Numbered from the stretch's first letter, positions 1 through 8,518 are shown. The stretch: 62,228 bases of DNA from Ectopseudomonas mendocina (GCF_008041835.1 NZ_VRYE01000013.1:1-62228), one strand, 5' to 3'. The notes: generated by a model not told the origin, from the letters alone. Numbers and translations: made by a program.

Positions 1-66
1 GGCCTTGTGCAGGAGAATTTCCCGCAGCTTCGACCAATGCTCGTCGTTGAGTAGTAATCGGGGCAT
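1..66 (-). CDS. IS5 family transposase, N-terminal fragment
   Basis: Twenty-two codons from an ATG at 66-64 read MPRLLLNDEHWSKLREILLH and continue past the left edge. This is the conserved opening of IS5-family DDE transposases, which begin MPRL-L-DE-WSKL. The catalytic residues lie outside the window. No Shine-Dalgarno sequence is visible. Instead, a long inverted repeat (68-115) begins one base upstream of the start codon. The gene points away from the interrupted GST gene. Confidence 0.85.
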   Translation of the reverse strand, partial: MPRLLLNDEHWSKLREILLHKA

Positions 67-67
67 T

Positions 68-115
68 GCAAGCTCGTATCGATGTCGGGTTAGAGCTTCA
101 ACGATACGAGCTTGC
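68..115. promoter_or_regulatory. Perfect 14-bp inverted repeat abutting the transposase start codon
   Basis: The arms GCAAGCTCGTATCG (68-81) and CGATACGAGCTTGC (102-115) are perfect reverse complements with a 20-nt loop. One arm ends a single base before the transposase ATG. In an RNA entering from outside the element the hairpin would bury the ribosome loading region. Such structures are known from other insertion sequences as a block on expression driven by neighbouring promoters. Whether it acts so here is inference. Confidence 0.6.
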
Positions 116-155
116 TCTTATAAATCAATCGGTTAGCGCGAAACGGCAACAGGCC

Positions 156-677
156 CTAGGCCGGATTCCCGCCTTTCGCGATGGTGACCTGAAGCTGGCG
201 GACTCCAGCGTCATCTGCCAGTACCTGGAAGAGCGCTACCCTGAGCACATGCAGCTATATGGCGACGGTGCGGAGCAACGCGCCAAGGTACGCTGGCTGG
301 AAAAATACGCGGACTACGAGCTGGCGCCGCTGTGTACCTTCACCGTATTTCGCAACCGCGTGCTGAAAGCCACCATGGGTCAGCCATGCGATGAGGAAAA
401 GGTGCAGCAGACGCTCAAGGACAAGCTGCCCAATCACTTCGACTATTTCGAGGCCACGTTGGGTGACGCGCCCTACTTCCTTGGCGAACAACTGTCCATG
501 GCCGACCTGGCACTGGCCAGCCAGTTGCTCAACATGGAGCACGGCGGGGAAACCCTGGATGCCGGCCGCTGGCCGAACCTGCTGGCGCACTACGAGCGTA
601 TCAAGGCCCGCGCATCCACACAGCAACTGCTGCCGCGTGAACTGCGCACACTGGAGAAGATCGGCGCCAAGCGCTGA
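156..677 (+). pseudogene. Glutathione S-transferase family protein, 5' end removed by the IS insertion
   Basis: From 156 the frame encodes a typical GST beginning inside the thioredoxin-fold domain (LGRIPAFRDGDLKLADSS, the cis-Pro and glutathione gamma-Glu binding segment with the Glu/Asp-Ser-Ser pair), followed by the all-alpha C-terminal domain with a YFLGEQLSMADLA motif. About 173 residues remain of the usual 205-220. The missing roughly 45-50 residues include the catalytic Ser/Cys region. The frame stays open leftward into the IS to a TTG at 66, so a hybrid ORF of 203 codons exists, but its first 30 residues are IS-derived. A functional enzyme is unlikely. Homology sharply limited to sequence after 155 helps define the IS boundary. 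Confidence 0.8.
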
Positions 678-690
678 ACACGCCTGCTTC

Positions 691-769
691 GTAGGGTGCG
701 CCGTGCGCACCAATTGCGAAATCAGCTTCGGCAACGTCTCAAACCAGCGGCGTGCGCAGCGCCCCTAGC
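691..769. repeat. Dispersed palindromic repeat (GTAGGGTGCGC family), degenerate right arm
   Basis: The left arm starts GTAGGGTGCGCCGTGCGCA at 691-711. The right arm at 749-769 (GGCGTGCGCAGCGCCCCTAG and one more base) is its imperfect reverse complement. Related elements lie at 9589, 21956, 46473 and 60164. It sits between the GST remnant and the convergent msrC gene. Confidence 0.6.
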
Positions 770-802
770 GGATCGAGTCTCCCCGCATCGCCAAAGGCGT
801 AT

Positions 803-1285
803 TCAGCAGTCGCTGGCGGCCAGGAATATCGCTGCCAGCGCTTCGATACCGGCCTGATCCACCTCGGTGAAACGCCCCACCGACGGGCTGTCCAGATCCA
901 GCACGCCGATCAGCCGCCCTTCCTTGACCAGAGGCACCACCAGCTCACTGTTCGATGCACTGTCGCAGGCAATGTGCCCCGGGAAGGCATGCACATCCTC
1001 GACTCGCTGGGTTTGCAGGCTGGCAGCCGCGGCGCCGCAGACACCACGACCGAAGGCGATGCGCACGCAGGCCACCTTACCCTGGAACGGGCCGAGCACC
1101 AGCTCGCCATCCTTCACCAGATAGAAGCCAGCCCAGTTCAGGTCAGGCAACTCGTGAAACAGGAAGGCCGAAAACTGCGCGGCATTGGCGATGAAGTCAC
1201 GCTCACCGCTGAGCAGCGCCTGCAGTTGCGCGCTCAACAGGGGATAGCCGTCGAGGTCAGCCCCGGCCTGGGAAAGGTCAATCAT
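803..1285 (-). CDS. msrC: Free methionine-(R)-sulfoxide reductase (GAF domain)
   Basis: A 160-residue single GAF-domain protein. The family reduces free L-methionine-(R)-sulfoxide in the cytosol at the expense of thioredoxin. The three active-site cysteines of the family are visible: ACVRIAFGRGVC supplies two and HIACDSASNSE the third. The substrate-pocket ending (ELVVPLVKEGRLIGVLDLDS) is also typical. The ATG at 1285 is preferred over an in-frame codon 33 bases upstream because it aligns with the family and overlaps the stop of the upstream ATPase gene as ATGA. The two genes are therefore probably translationally coupled. Confidence 0.88.
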   Translation of the reverse strand: MIDLSQAGADLDGYPLLSAQLQALLSGERDFIANAAQFSAFLFHELPDLNWAGFYLVKDGELVLGPFQGKVACVRIAFGRGVCGAAAASLQTQRVEDVHAFPGHIACDSASNSELVVPLVKEGRLIGVLDLDSPSVGRFTEVDQAGIEALAAIFLAASDC

Positions 1286-2172
1286 ATCTGTTGCTCCAGC
1301 AGTTGCAGCCCGACCCAATGGCGGGCAAATTGATAGGCGCAGCGGCCGTTACGGTTACCACGACCCAGCGCCCAGCGGATGGCGGCCTTTTCCAGGGCCT
1401 CGTCCCAGCTCCAGTCCAGCCCGACCTGGCGCGCCTGTACGCCGACCCAGTGGCGCACGACGATCAGGAAGTGCTCCTGACTGAAGGGATAGAACGACAG
1501 CCACAGGCCAAAACGGTCGGACAGTGCGATCTTGTCCTCAACAGCCTCGTTGGGGTGCAGTTCGCCGTCGACCCTCGTCCAGTTCTCGTTATCACTCTGT
1601 TGCTCAGGCACCAGATGGCGGCGGTTTGAGGTGGCGTACAGCAGCACATTATCCGTCGCCTGCTCCAGCGAGCCATCGAGCACACTCTTGAGCACCCGGT
1701 AATCGCCCTCGCCCGCTTCGAACGACAGGTCATCGCAAAACAGCACGAAACGCTGTGGTAAACCGGCCAGCAGCTCCACCACACGCGGCAGCTCAGCCAG
1801 ATGATCACGCTCGATCTCGATCAGGCGCAGACCGGCCCTGGCATGCTCGGCCAGCAAGGCACGCACCAGCGAGGATTTGCCGGTACCGCGCGCGCCCCAG
1901 AGCAAGGCATGATTGGCCGGCAACCCCATCACGAACTGCCGCGTGTTACGTGCCAGTTGCTCGCGCTGAGCATCCACCCCCAGCAAGTCACTCAGCGACA
2001 GATCGAGGCTGACCTGCAAAGGCCGCAGATAGCCACTGCGACCATCTCGCACCCAGCGGGCGGCCATGCAGGTGTTCCAGTCCAGCTGAGGACGCTGCGC
2101 GGGCAGCATGGGCTCGAGACGCGCCAGCACCTGTTCGGCACGGGCCAGAAAGTCCAGCAATCGCGAATCCAC
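1282..2172 (-). CDS. DUF815-type AAA+ ATPase
   Basis: A 296-residue cytosolic P-loop ATPase of the DUF815 family. The Walker A motif GARGTGKSS lies near residue 95, and a Walker B-like FVLFCDDLSFE follows about 60 residues later. A sensor-like segment LLYATSNRRHL is also present. Family members are common and conserved, but no substrate is firmly established. The start is a GTG (2172) with AAGGAG about 10 bases upstream. It overlaps the free-Met-sulfoxide reductase gene by 4 bases, so the two form an operon. It is divergent from the hybrid histidine kinase gene, with about 110 bp between the starts. Confidence 0.85.
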   Translation of the reverse strand: MDSRLLDFLARAEQVLARLEPMLPAQRPQLDWNTCMAARWVRDGRSGYLRPLQVSLDLSLSDLLGVDAQREQLARNTRQFVMGLPANHALLWGARGTGKSSLVRALLAEHARAGLRLIEIERDHLAELPRVVELLAGLPQRFVLFCDDLSFEAGEGDYRVLKSVLDGSLEQATDNVLLYATSNRRHLVPEQQSDNENWTRVDGELHPNEAVEDKIALSDRFGLWLSFYPFSQEHFLIVVRHWVGVQARQVGLDWSWDEALEKAAIRWALGRGNRNGRCAYQFARHWVGLQLLEQQI

Positions 2173-2280
2173 TCTATAGTTCTCCTTTATGCACAGCCGT
2201 ATCGTGCAGCATCTGCCAGTGAAGGGTCGCGATCAGCTATGCTTGGCACGAGCCAAGGATCAGAGACCACGCGCGCATAC

Positions 2281-4602
2281 ATGGATATTCCGCTCACCCA
2301 ACGCCTGTCATTCAAACAGGCCGGCCTGACCGTGCTGGTGGCATTTATCCTTGGCACGCTGCTGAGCGTCACCCAGGTGGCCGTCGATTATGCCAGTGAA
2401 GAGGCCTCCATCAACCGCGAGATTCGTGCGCTGCTGGAAATCAGCCACAACCCCGCTGCGCGCATTGCCTACAACATCGACGCCGAACTGGCGCAGGAGT
2501 TGGTCCTCGGCCTGCTGCGCTCGCCAGCCGTAACCCGCGCCGAACTGATCGACAACAACGGTCTGGTGCTGGCCAGCGTCAGCCGCCCGCGCCGGGAAAG
2601 CCGCTACCGGGTCTTCAGCGACAGCCTGTTCGGGGCCCAGCGGCAGTTCCAAGACCCACTCCACGTCAGCCATGCCCCCAACGAAGCACTGGGCTTTCTA
2701 CGCCTGGAAGTCGACACTTATGCCTTCGGCAGTCACTTTCTCAGACGTTCGCTGCTGACTCTGCTCACCGGTTTCGCGCGCAGCCTGCTGCTGTCGCTGA
2801 TTCTGCTGGTGCTGTTCTATTTCATGCTGACCAAGCCCCTGACCGGGGTGATTCGCGCACTCAGCGAGCGCAACCCGCAAGACCCGCACCATCGCCCGGT
2901 GCCCTGCCCCAAGGGCCACGAGCGTGACGAGATCGGTACGCTGGTAGAGGTCACCAACCGCCAACTGTCGAGCATCGCCCAGGAGATCGCGCACAGGCGC
3001 AATGCCGAGGATCGCCTTACTCAGTACCTGAGTGAGCTGGAAAACATCGTCTCGGCGCGCACCGCCGAACTCAAGGCCACCAATGCCCGCCTCAGCCAGT
3101 CCAACAGCGAGCTGGAGACGGCACGCAGCATGGCCCTGAACATGGCGCAGGCACGTTCGGCCTTCCTCGCCAACATGAGCCATGAAATCCGCACACCGCT
3201 CAATGGTCTGCTCGGCATGCTGGCATTGGCTCTGGACGGCCCGCTAAGCGCTGAACAACGCCAGCAACTGGGCATCGCCCATGACTCCGGCAAGGTGCTG
3301 GTGGAACTGCTCAACGACATTCTCGACCTGTCCAAATTCGAAGCCGGCCAGCTGGAGCTGGAGACGATTCCCTTCGACCTCGGCGCCCTGGCCGAGGAAA
3401 CCGCCAGCCTGCTGTCGCAGAACGCCGCCAGCGCAGTAGAGCTGACCTGCCTGATCGACCCGGCACTGCCGGCACAGGTGCTGGGCGATCCGACGCGGGT
3501 GCGCCAGATCGTTATCAACCTGCTGTCCAATGCCCTCAAATTTACCCGTTTCGGCCGCGTCGACCTGATCGTCGAGCGCAACACGGATGGCATCTGCATC
3601 CGTGTGCGCGATACCGGCATCGGTATCGCCGAAGATGCCCAGGCACGCATTTTTCAGCCCTTTGCCCAAGCCGAAATCGCCATCACCCGTGAATATGGCG
3701 GCACCGGCCTTGGCCTGGCCCTGACAAGGCGCCTGTGCGAAGCCATGCACGGCAAGCTGAGCCTGCAATCGAAAGAAGGCTTTGGCAGCGAGTTTTACGC
3801 CGAGCTGCCGTTACCCGCCCATACGCCTGCCAGTACACAGCCGGTGCTGGAGGGTCGCATCGTCGCACTGACCCCGGCCAGCAGCGGCCTGCAACAGATG
3901 CTCAGCCAATGGCTGCCAACCTGGGGACTGAGCTATCAGCGCCTGGATACCGATGCCAGTCTGCTCGGCGTGCAAGCCGACCTGCTGATCAGCGATTGCC
4001 CGGAATGCCTGCCGGGTATGCGTCCGGCGATAGGCACAGCCGTGCTGCTGGTCACTGCCTATGGCAACTTCCTGCCGCACGAACAGGCGCAGCGCCTCAT
4101 GCCGCTGCTGCAAATCGCCCGCCCACTGGCACGCAACGGCTTGCTTCAGGTATTGCGGCACACGCTCTACAGCGACGACAGCGCCCTGCAGGGCAGTACC
4201 CAGAAACAGCCTGAACGGGAGGGCACTGCACGCGTGCTGCTGGTCGAAGACAACCCGGTCAACCAGATGGTCGCCAAGGGCATACTGGTCAAGCTCGGCT
4301 ATCAGGTTCAGGTCGCAGCCCATGGCGCTGAAGCCCTGGAGATGCTGGAGCAGGAGCCCATCGACCTGATCCTGATGGACTGCAATATGCCAGTGATGGA
4401 CGGCTATGAAGCCAGCCGCCGCATTCGCAACAACGGTCGCTGGCTACAACTGCCCATCATCGCCCTGACCGCCAATGCGCTGCCCGATGACCGCGAACGC
4501 TGCCGCGCCGCCGGCATGAACGACTATCTGGCCAAACCCTTCCGCCGTGAAGAACTGGCAGCCATGCTCGACACCTGGCTGCCTGACGAGGTTACTCGCT
4601 GA
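2281..4602 (+). CDS. Membrane-bound hybrid sensor histidine kinase/response regulator
   Basis: A 773-residue inner-membrane hybrid kinase. It has a first membrane helix (about residues 14-36), a periplasmic sensor of about 125 residues, a second helix (about 163-183), a HAMP-like linker and coiled coil (185-290), then HisKA with phospho-acceptor His301 in FLANMSHEIRTPLNG. An HATPase domain follows (NLLSNALKF, DTGIGI and GGTGLGL boxes), then a degenerate receiver-like spacer and a C-terminal receiver with the acidic pair in LLVEDNPVNQ and phospho-acceptor Asp700 in LMDCNMPVMDG. No Hpt domain is present, so phosphate must pass to a separate Hpt protein. The ATG at 2281 is chosen because it begins just before the first membrane helix. 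The signal sensed is unknown. The gene overlaps the convergent ospR gene by 11 bp at its 3' end. Confidence 0.88.
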   Translation: MDIPLTQRLSFKQAGLTVLVAFILGTLLSVTQVAVDYASEEASINREIRALLEISHNPAARIAYNIDAELAQELVLGLLRSPAVTRAELIDNNGLVLASVSRPRRESRYRVFSDSLFGAQRQFQDPLHVSHAPNEALGFLRLEVDTYAFGSHFLRRSLLTLLTGFARSLLLSLILLVLFYFMLTKPLTGVIRALSERNPQDPHHRPVPCPKGHERDEIGTLVEVTNRQLSSIAQEIAHRRNAEDRLTQYLSELENIVSARTAELKATNARLSQSNSELETARSMALNMAQARSAFLANMSHEIRTPLNGLLGMLALALDGPLSAEQRQQLGIAHDSGKVLVELLNDILDLSKFEAGQLELETIPFDLGALAEETASLLSQNAASAVELTCLIDPALPAQVLGDPTRVRQIVINLLSNALKFTRFGRVDLIVERNTDGICIRVRDTGIGIAEDAQARIFQPFAQAEIAITREYGGTGLGLALTRRLCEAMHGKLSLQSKEGFGSEFYAELPLPAHTPASTQPVLEGRIVALTPASSGLQQMLSQWLPTWGLSYQRLDTDASLLGVQADLLISDCPECLPGMRPAIGTAVLLVTAYGNFLPHEQAQRLMPLLQIARPLARNGLLQVLRHTLYSDDSALQGSTQKQPEREGTARVLLVEDNPVNQMVAKGILVKLGYQVQVAAHGAEALEMLEQEPIDLILMDCNMPVMDGYEASRRIRNNGRWLQLPIIALTANALPDDRERCRAAGMNDYLAKPFRREELAAMLDTWLPDEVTR

Positions 4603-5050
4603 GCCGCGTCAGCAACCGATCCAGACTACGCCGCAGCCCCTCCATTTCCAGCAGATCCTGATCCGCGAACTGACACAGCAACTGTGCCTTCAGCGGCAAC
4701 ACTTGCGCCTGCAGCGCTCTGCCGGCATCGCTCAACGCCAGATGGACCTCACGCTCGTCAGCCTGCGCGCGGCGCCGCTGCACCAGACCCATCTGCTCCA
4801 GACGCTTGAGCAGCGGCGTCAGGGTGCCCGAGTCCAGTTGCAGGCGTTGCCCCAGCGCCTTGAGCGTCGGCTGCCCGGGCGCCTGCTCCTGCCACTCCCA
4901 CAGCACCAGCATCACCAGATACTGCGGGTAGGTCAGACCGAGGGCATCGAGCATCGGCTTGTAGGCACGGATCACCGCGCGCGAGGCGGCGTAGAGCTTG
5001 AAGCACAGCTGGTTATCCAACTGCAGCCCGGCGGTATCGAACGCACTCAT
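4592..5050 (-). CDS. ospR: MarR/OhrR-type thiol peroxide sensor regulator (OspR-like)
   Basis: A 152-residue winged-helix repressor of the OhrR subfamily. The sensing cysteine is Cys16 in LQLDNQLCFKLYAASRA and a second cysteine is Cys125. The 109-residue spacing matches the Cys24/Cys134 pair described for P. aeruginosa OspR. DNA-recognition residues lie in LKALGQRLQLDSGTLTPLLKRLE. The start overlaps the stop of the upstream glutathione peroxidase gene by 4 bases (ATGA), giving a gpx-ospR operon. Oxidation of Cys16 should release the repressor from its operator upstream of gpx, so repressor and enzyme would be co-induced. The symbol rests on context and cysteine pattern. Confidence 0.85.
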   Translation of the reverse strand: MSAFDTAGLQLDNQLCFKLYAASRAVIRAYKPMLDALGLTYPQYLVMLVLWEWQEQAPGQPTLKALGQRLQLDSGTLTPLLKRLEQMGLVQRRRAQADEREVHLALSDAGRALQAQVLPLKAQLLCQFADQDLLEMEGLRRSLDRLLTRLSE

Positions 5051-5532
5051 TTCAGCAGGGCTTCGATCTCACTGCTCAATTCTTCCGGCTTGGTGGTCGG
5101 GGCGAAACGCTTGACCACCTGGCCGTTTTCGCCAATCAGAAACTTGGTGAAGTTCCATTTGATGCCCTGGCTGCCCAGCAGGCCTGGCGCGCGCTTTTTC
5201 AGCTGCACGAACAGCGGGTGAGCATCGCTGCCATTGACGTCGACCTTCTTGAACAGTGGGAAGCTGACGCCGAAGTTCAGCTCGCAGAACTCGGAGATCG
5301 CGCCCTCGTCACCCGGCTCCTGCTTGCCGAACTGATTGCAGGGGAAGCCGAGCACGACCAGCCCCTTGTCCTTGTATTGCTGCCAGACATTCTCCAGCCC
5401 CTTGTACTGCGGGGTGAAGCCACATTTGCTGGCGGTATTGACCACCAGCACAGCCTTGCCGCCGAAGTCGGCCAGGGTCTTCTGCTCACCCTTGATGGTG
5501 GTGACCGGAATATCGAAAAGTGCGTTGCTCAT
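5047..5532 (-). CDS. gpx: Glutathione peroxidase family thiol peroxidase
   Basis: A 161-residue cytosolic peroxidase that reduces organic hydroperoxides using thioredoxin or glutathione. The peroxidatic residue is Cys37 in NTASKCGFTPQYKGL (Cys, not Sec). The second conserved motif FPCNQFGKQEPG and the WNFTKFLIG motif are present. An in-frame codon 69 bases upstream falls inside the palindromic operator, so the ATG at 5532, which has homology from its first residues, is used. It is the first gene of the gpx-ospR operon. Confidence 0.9.
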   Translation of the reverse strand: MSNALFDIPVTTIKGEQKTLADFGGKAVLVVNTASKCGFTPQYKGLENVWQQYKDKGLVVLGFPCNQFGKQEPGDEGAISEFCELNFGVSFPLFKKVDVNGSDAHPLFVQLKKRAPGLLGSQGIKWNFTKFLIGENGQVVKRFAPTTKPEELSSEIEALLK

Positions 5533-5579
5533 GGGGAATCGTCCTAAAAGGGCTTGAAGTGACGAATAAAGTAGCGAGC

Positions 5580-5603
5580 AATTAAATTGCATGCAACTCA
5601 ATT
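5580..5603. promoter_or_regulatory. Candidate OspR operator upstream of gpx
   Basis: AATTAAATTGCA and TGCAACTCAATT form a 24-bp dyad (10 of 12 positions symmetric) centred 59 bases upstream of the gpx start codon. OhrR-family repressors recognise AT-rich dyads of this kind with a TTGCA core. As it is the only strong dyad upstream of gpx-ospR, autorepression by OspR is inferred. Confidence 0.6.
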
Positions 5604-5637
5604 AAGGCAAAATAAGACATGCGAATACACGCTATCA

Positions 5638-5828
5638 CGTGGGTTAGCGGCGCCGAATGCAGGGCGTCCAAACGCAGATGAACCCAGCGCGCTCGGATGG
5701 CCGCCCCACGTAACCCACCAGGCGATGGATCGCGTTGTGCCGATGGTGGGTTATCGCGGGGCGGCCATCCGCCGCACCGGGCTTAGCAAACTGTTCTGCA
5801 AGCATGGCAGGCGGCTAACCCACCCTAC
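5638..5828. repeat. Long dispersed repeat, copy 1 (stop codon of pdxB lies inside)
   Basis: About 190 bp bounded by CGTGGGTTAGCGGCG and CTAACCCACCCTACG, with the internal block AACCCACCAGGCGATGG and GATGGTGGGTTA. A related copy with the same block order occurs at 47935-48087. It shows no coding capacity consistent with a gene and has imperfect terminal symmetry, so it looks like a non-autonomous palindromic element. The pdxB TAG stop codon (minus strand, 5827-5825) falls in its terminal GTAGGGTGG sequence. Confidence 0.65.
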
Positions 5829-6955
5829 GAAACGGTGGCGCCCAGAGCTCGTACCAGAGCAGCCAGCGGCGCTGAATCACCCTGAATACGCACATGCAGG
5901 CCGTCGATTTCGCGGCGCATCGGGTAATGCTTGCGCAGGCGGTCGAACGCAGCGCGACGCGCATCGGCATCGCCGCCCAGGCTGCGGCGAAAATCCGCAT
6001 CGTCGCGGCGCGGGTCATACACTGCGCGGCAGATGCTGGCCAGCGCCCAGGCCGGATCCGCGCTGCCATCAATACTCAGCTCGCTCAACCAGAGCGCAGG
6101 TAGCAGATCGGCCAGATGCACCTGCTCGGCCACCCCCAGCGCCCGGCAGCAGGCCTGATAGATCTGCGCCGTGCCGCGCAGCTTGCCGTCCAGGCTGTAG
6201 CCGGCGATATGTGGCGTTGCCAGTTGGCACAGGGCAGCCAGCTCGACATCGGCCTGCGGTTCGCCCTCCCAGACGTCGAGCACGGCCTGCAGATCCGGTC
6301 GTTGTGGCAACAGGCTGCGCAGCGCGGCGTTGTCCACCACGGCACCACGGCTGGCGTTGATCAGCCAGGTGCCCGGTTTCAATGCCGCCAGGCGCGCCGC
6401 ATCGAACAGGTGACGGGTCGATGCGTCCAGCGGCGTGTGCAGGCTGATCACATCGCATTCGGCGATGATCTGCTCCAGGCTGACGAAGTCGCCACCCTCG
6501 GTGGCCTGGCGCGGCGGATCACAGACGCGCACCTGCCAGCCGAGACCACGCAGCAGCTTGACCAGGCGCCCACCCACCTGCCCCGCGCCCACCACACCGT
6601 ACACGCGCGCAGCCGGGTCAACGCCCTCACGCTCGGCCAGGGTCAGCACGCTGCCCAGCACGTAATCCACCACGCCACGGGCGTTGCAGCCCGGTGCGCT
6701 GCTCCAGGCGATGCCGGCTTCGGCGAAATAATCGAGATCCAGATGGTCAGTGCCAATGGTGCAGGTGCCGACGAAACGGACCCGGCTGCCTTCGAGCAGC
6801 GCACGGTTCACCTGAGTGACCGAGCGCACCAGCAGCAGGTCGGCTTCACGCACATCGGCCGCCGTGATGCCACGCCCAGGCAGGCGGCGGATGCTGCCGA
6901 AGGCAGCAAAGAATTCATCGAGCAGGGGAATGTTTTCGTCGGCGACTATGTGCAT
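5825..6955 (-). CDS. pdxB: Erythronate-4-phosphate dehydrogenase
   Basis: A 376-residue NAD-dependent D-2-hydroxyacid dehydrogenase that carries out the second step of pyridoxal 5'-phosphate synthesis (4-phosphoerythronate to 2-oxo-3-hydroxy-4-phosphobutanoate). It begins [16 protein letters not shown], the PdxB signature. The NAD-binding glycine motif is [15 protein letters not shown]. The catalytic Arg segment [11 protein letters not shown] and the His in TPHIAGYS are present, and the PdxB-specific C-terminal dimerisation domain follows. An upstream in-frame codon would add nine residues, but homology starts at the ATG at 6955. The TAG stop is embedded in a dispersed repeat. Confidence 0.95.
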   Translation of the reverse strand: MHIVADENIPLLDEFFAAFGSIRRLPGRGITAADVREADLLLVRSVTQVNRALLEGSRVRFVGTCTIGTDHLDLDYFAEAGIAWSSAPGCNARGVVDYVLGSVLTLAEREGVDPAARVYGVVGAGQVGGRLVKLLRGLGWQVRVCDPPRQATEGGDFVSLEQIIAECDVISLHTPLDASTRHLFDAARLAALKPGTWLINASRGAVVDNAALRSLLPQRPDLQAVLDVWEGEPQADVELAALCQLATPHIAGYSLDGKLRGTAQIYQACCRALGVAEQVHLADLLPALWLSELSIDGSADPAWALASICRAVYDPRRDDADFRRSLGGDADARRAAFDRLRKHYPMRREIDGLHVRIQGDSAPLAALVRALGATVS

Positions 6956-7105
6956 GGCGGGCTCCATCGGACAGGCCGCCATTCTATGCCAGCGCGAGCG
7001 CCAGCGTCGCCCTGCAGAGCGCCGGACAGAGCCTCACGCCGCACTTTCCTGACCGCTATGTCAAGGCGTAGACTAGGCGGTTTCCTGTTATCCCGAAGAG
7101 TCGAA

Positions 7106-8479
7106 ATGTCTACCGACAGCCGCCTTGGCCGCGTGCGCACGGAACTGCGCAGCCTGCTGCTCCTGGCCACCCCCATCATCATCGCTCAGTTGGCGCACAC
7201 AGCCATGGGCTTCGTTGACACGCTGATGGCCGGGCGCGTCAGCCCGCAGGATCTGGCCGCCGTGGCCCTGGGCAACTCGATCTGGGTGCCGGTGTTCCTG
7301 CTAATGACCGGCATCCTGCTGGCCACCACCCCCAAGGTGGCGCAGCGCTTCGGTGCCGGCGAGGAAGCTGCCATCGGCCCACTGGTGCGTCAGGCGCTGT
7401 GGCTGGCGCTGGCAGTCGGTGGCAGTGCCGCCGCCCTGCTGTGGAACGCCGAATTCATCCTGCGCATCATGAATGTCGACCCGGCGCTGATCACTCCGGC
7501 GATGGGCTATCTGCGCGCTGTGGCCCTGGGTTTCCCGGCTGTGGCGCTCTATCACGTGCTGCGCTGCTTCAGCGATGGCCTCGGTCACACCCGCCCGAGC
7601 ATGGTACTGGGCATCCTCGGCCTGCTGCTGAACATTCCCGCCAACTACATCTTCATCTACGGCAAGTTCGGCCTGCCGGCCATGGGCGGCGTCGGCTGTG
7701 GCTGGGCGACCGCGCTGGTGATGGGCTTCATGCTGATCGGCATGCTGGTCTGGGTGAAGTGGGCGCCCTACTACCGCGCCAGCGCATTGTTCACCGGTTT
7801 CGACTGGCCGCAGTGGACGGTGATCAAGCGCCTATTGAGCATTGGCGTACCGATTGGCGTGGCGGTGTTCGCCGAGTCGAGCATCTTCGCGGTCATTGCC
7901 CTGCTCATTGGCGGCCTCGGTGCTACCGTGGTCGCCGGGCACCAGATCGCGCTCAATTTCAGCTCCATGGTGTTCATGATTCCCTACTCGCTGGGCATGG
8001 CCGCCACGGTACGCGTCGGCCAGGCACTGGGCCGTGGCGAGCCGCGTGAGGCGCGCTTCGCCGCCGGGGTGAGCATGGCCGCGGCGCTGGGCTATGCCTG
8101 CATGTCGGCCAGCCTGATGTTCCTGCTACGCGAACAGATCGCACAAATCTACACCCCGGACAAAACCGTGATCGCAGTCGCGGCCACGCTGATCGTCTAT
8201 TCGGCGCTGTTCCAGTTCTCCGATGCCATCCAGGTGACCGCTGCCGGTGCGCTACGCGGCTATCAGGACACCCGCATCACCATGCTGCTGACCCTGTTTG
8301 CCTACTGGGGCATCGGCCTGCCGGTGGGGTATGCGCTAGGGCTGTCCGACCTGTTCGGTGAACCGAGCGGCCCCAGCGGCCTGTGGCAGGGCTTGGTGGT
8401 TGGCCTGACCTGCGCCGCCGCGATGCTCACCGTGCGCCTGGCACGCAGCGCGCGCAAACGCATTCGCCAGGCCGCCTGA
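7106..8479 (+). CDS. MATE family multidrug/cation antiporter (NorM/PmpM type)
   Basis: A 457-residue inner-membrane protein with 12 predicted helices in two MatE repeats. It exports cationic drugs and dyes in exchange for protons or sodium. The N-terminal ATPIIIAQLAHTAMGFVDTLMAG and the mid-protein GVPIGVAVFAESSIFAVIALL segments are the family's helix 1 and 7 signatures. The ATG at 7106 is used because the longer upstream frame is antisense to pdxB. The gene is divergent from pdxB with 150 bp between the starts and is followed 39 bp later by the DUF3080 lipoprotein gene. Confidence 0.9.
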   Translation: MSTDSRLGRVRTELRSLLLLATPIIIAQLAHTAMGFVDTLMAGRVSPQDLAAVALGNSIWVPVFLLMTGILLATTPKVAQRFGAGEEAAIGPLVRQALWLALAVGGSAAALLWNAEFILRIMNVDPALITPAMGYLRAVALGFPAVALYHVLRCFSDGLGHTRPSMVLGILGLLLNIPANYIFIYGKFGLPAMGGVGCGWATALVMGFMLIGMLVWVKWAPYYRASALFTGFDWPQWTVIKRLLSIGVPIGVAVFAESSIFAVIALLIGGLGATVVAGHQIALNFSSMVFMIPYSLGMAATVRVGQALGRGEPREARFAAGVSMAAALGYACMSASLMFLLREQIAQIYTPDKTVIAVAATLIVYSALFQFSDAIQVTAAGALRGYQDTRITMLLTLFAYWGIGLPVGYALGLSDLFGEPSGPSGLWQGLVVGLTCAAAMLTVRLARSARKRIRQAA

Positions 8480-8518
8480 GTGATTGGATAGGCAGGCAAT
8501 CAGCTCTAGACTGAGCAA

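Larger units (their letters stand above)
1..155 (-). mobile_element. IS5-family insertion sequence, transposase-proximal end (runs off the left edge)
   Basis: The segment holds the first 22 codons of an IS5-type transposase on the minus strand and an upstream leader ending in a terminal inverted repeat at 141-155. Read outward-in, that repeat is GGCCTGTTGCCGTTT. The same 15 bases begin the sequence at 62208 at the other end of the window, which supports the boundary. Host DNA resumes at 156 with CTAG and at once encodes the body of a GST gene. On the outer strand, CTA plus one base precedes the repeat at both ends (CTAG here, CTAT at the right), which fits the CTAR-like targets known for IS5 relatives. 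The other terminus of this copy is outside the window, so the target duplication cannot be checked. Confidence 0.85.

Noticed and set aside
5587..6360. 257-codon plus-strand ORF starting at the gpx promoter
   Set aside because: It runs through a dispersed repeat and antisense to pdxB and has no recognisable family.
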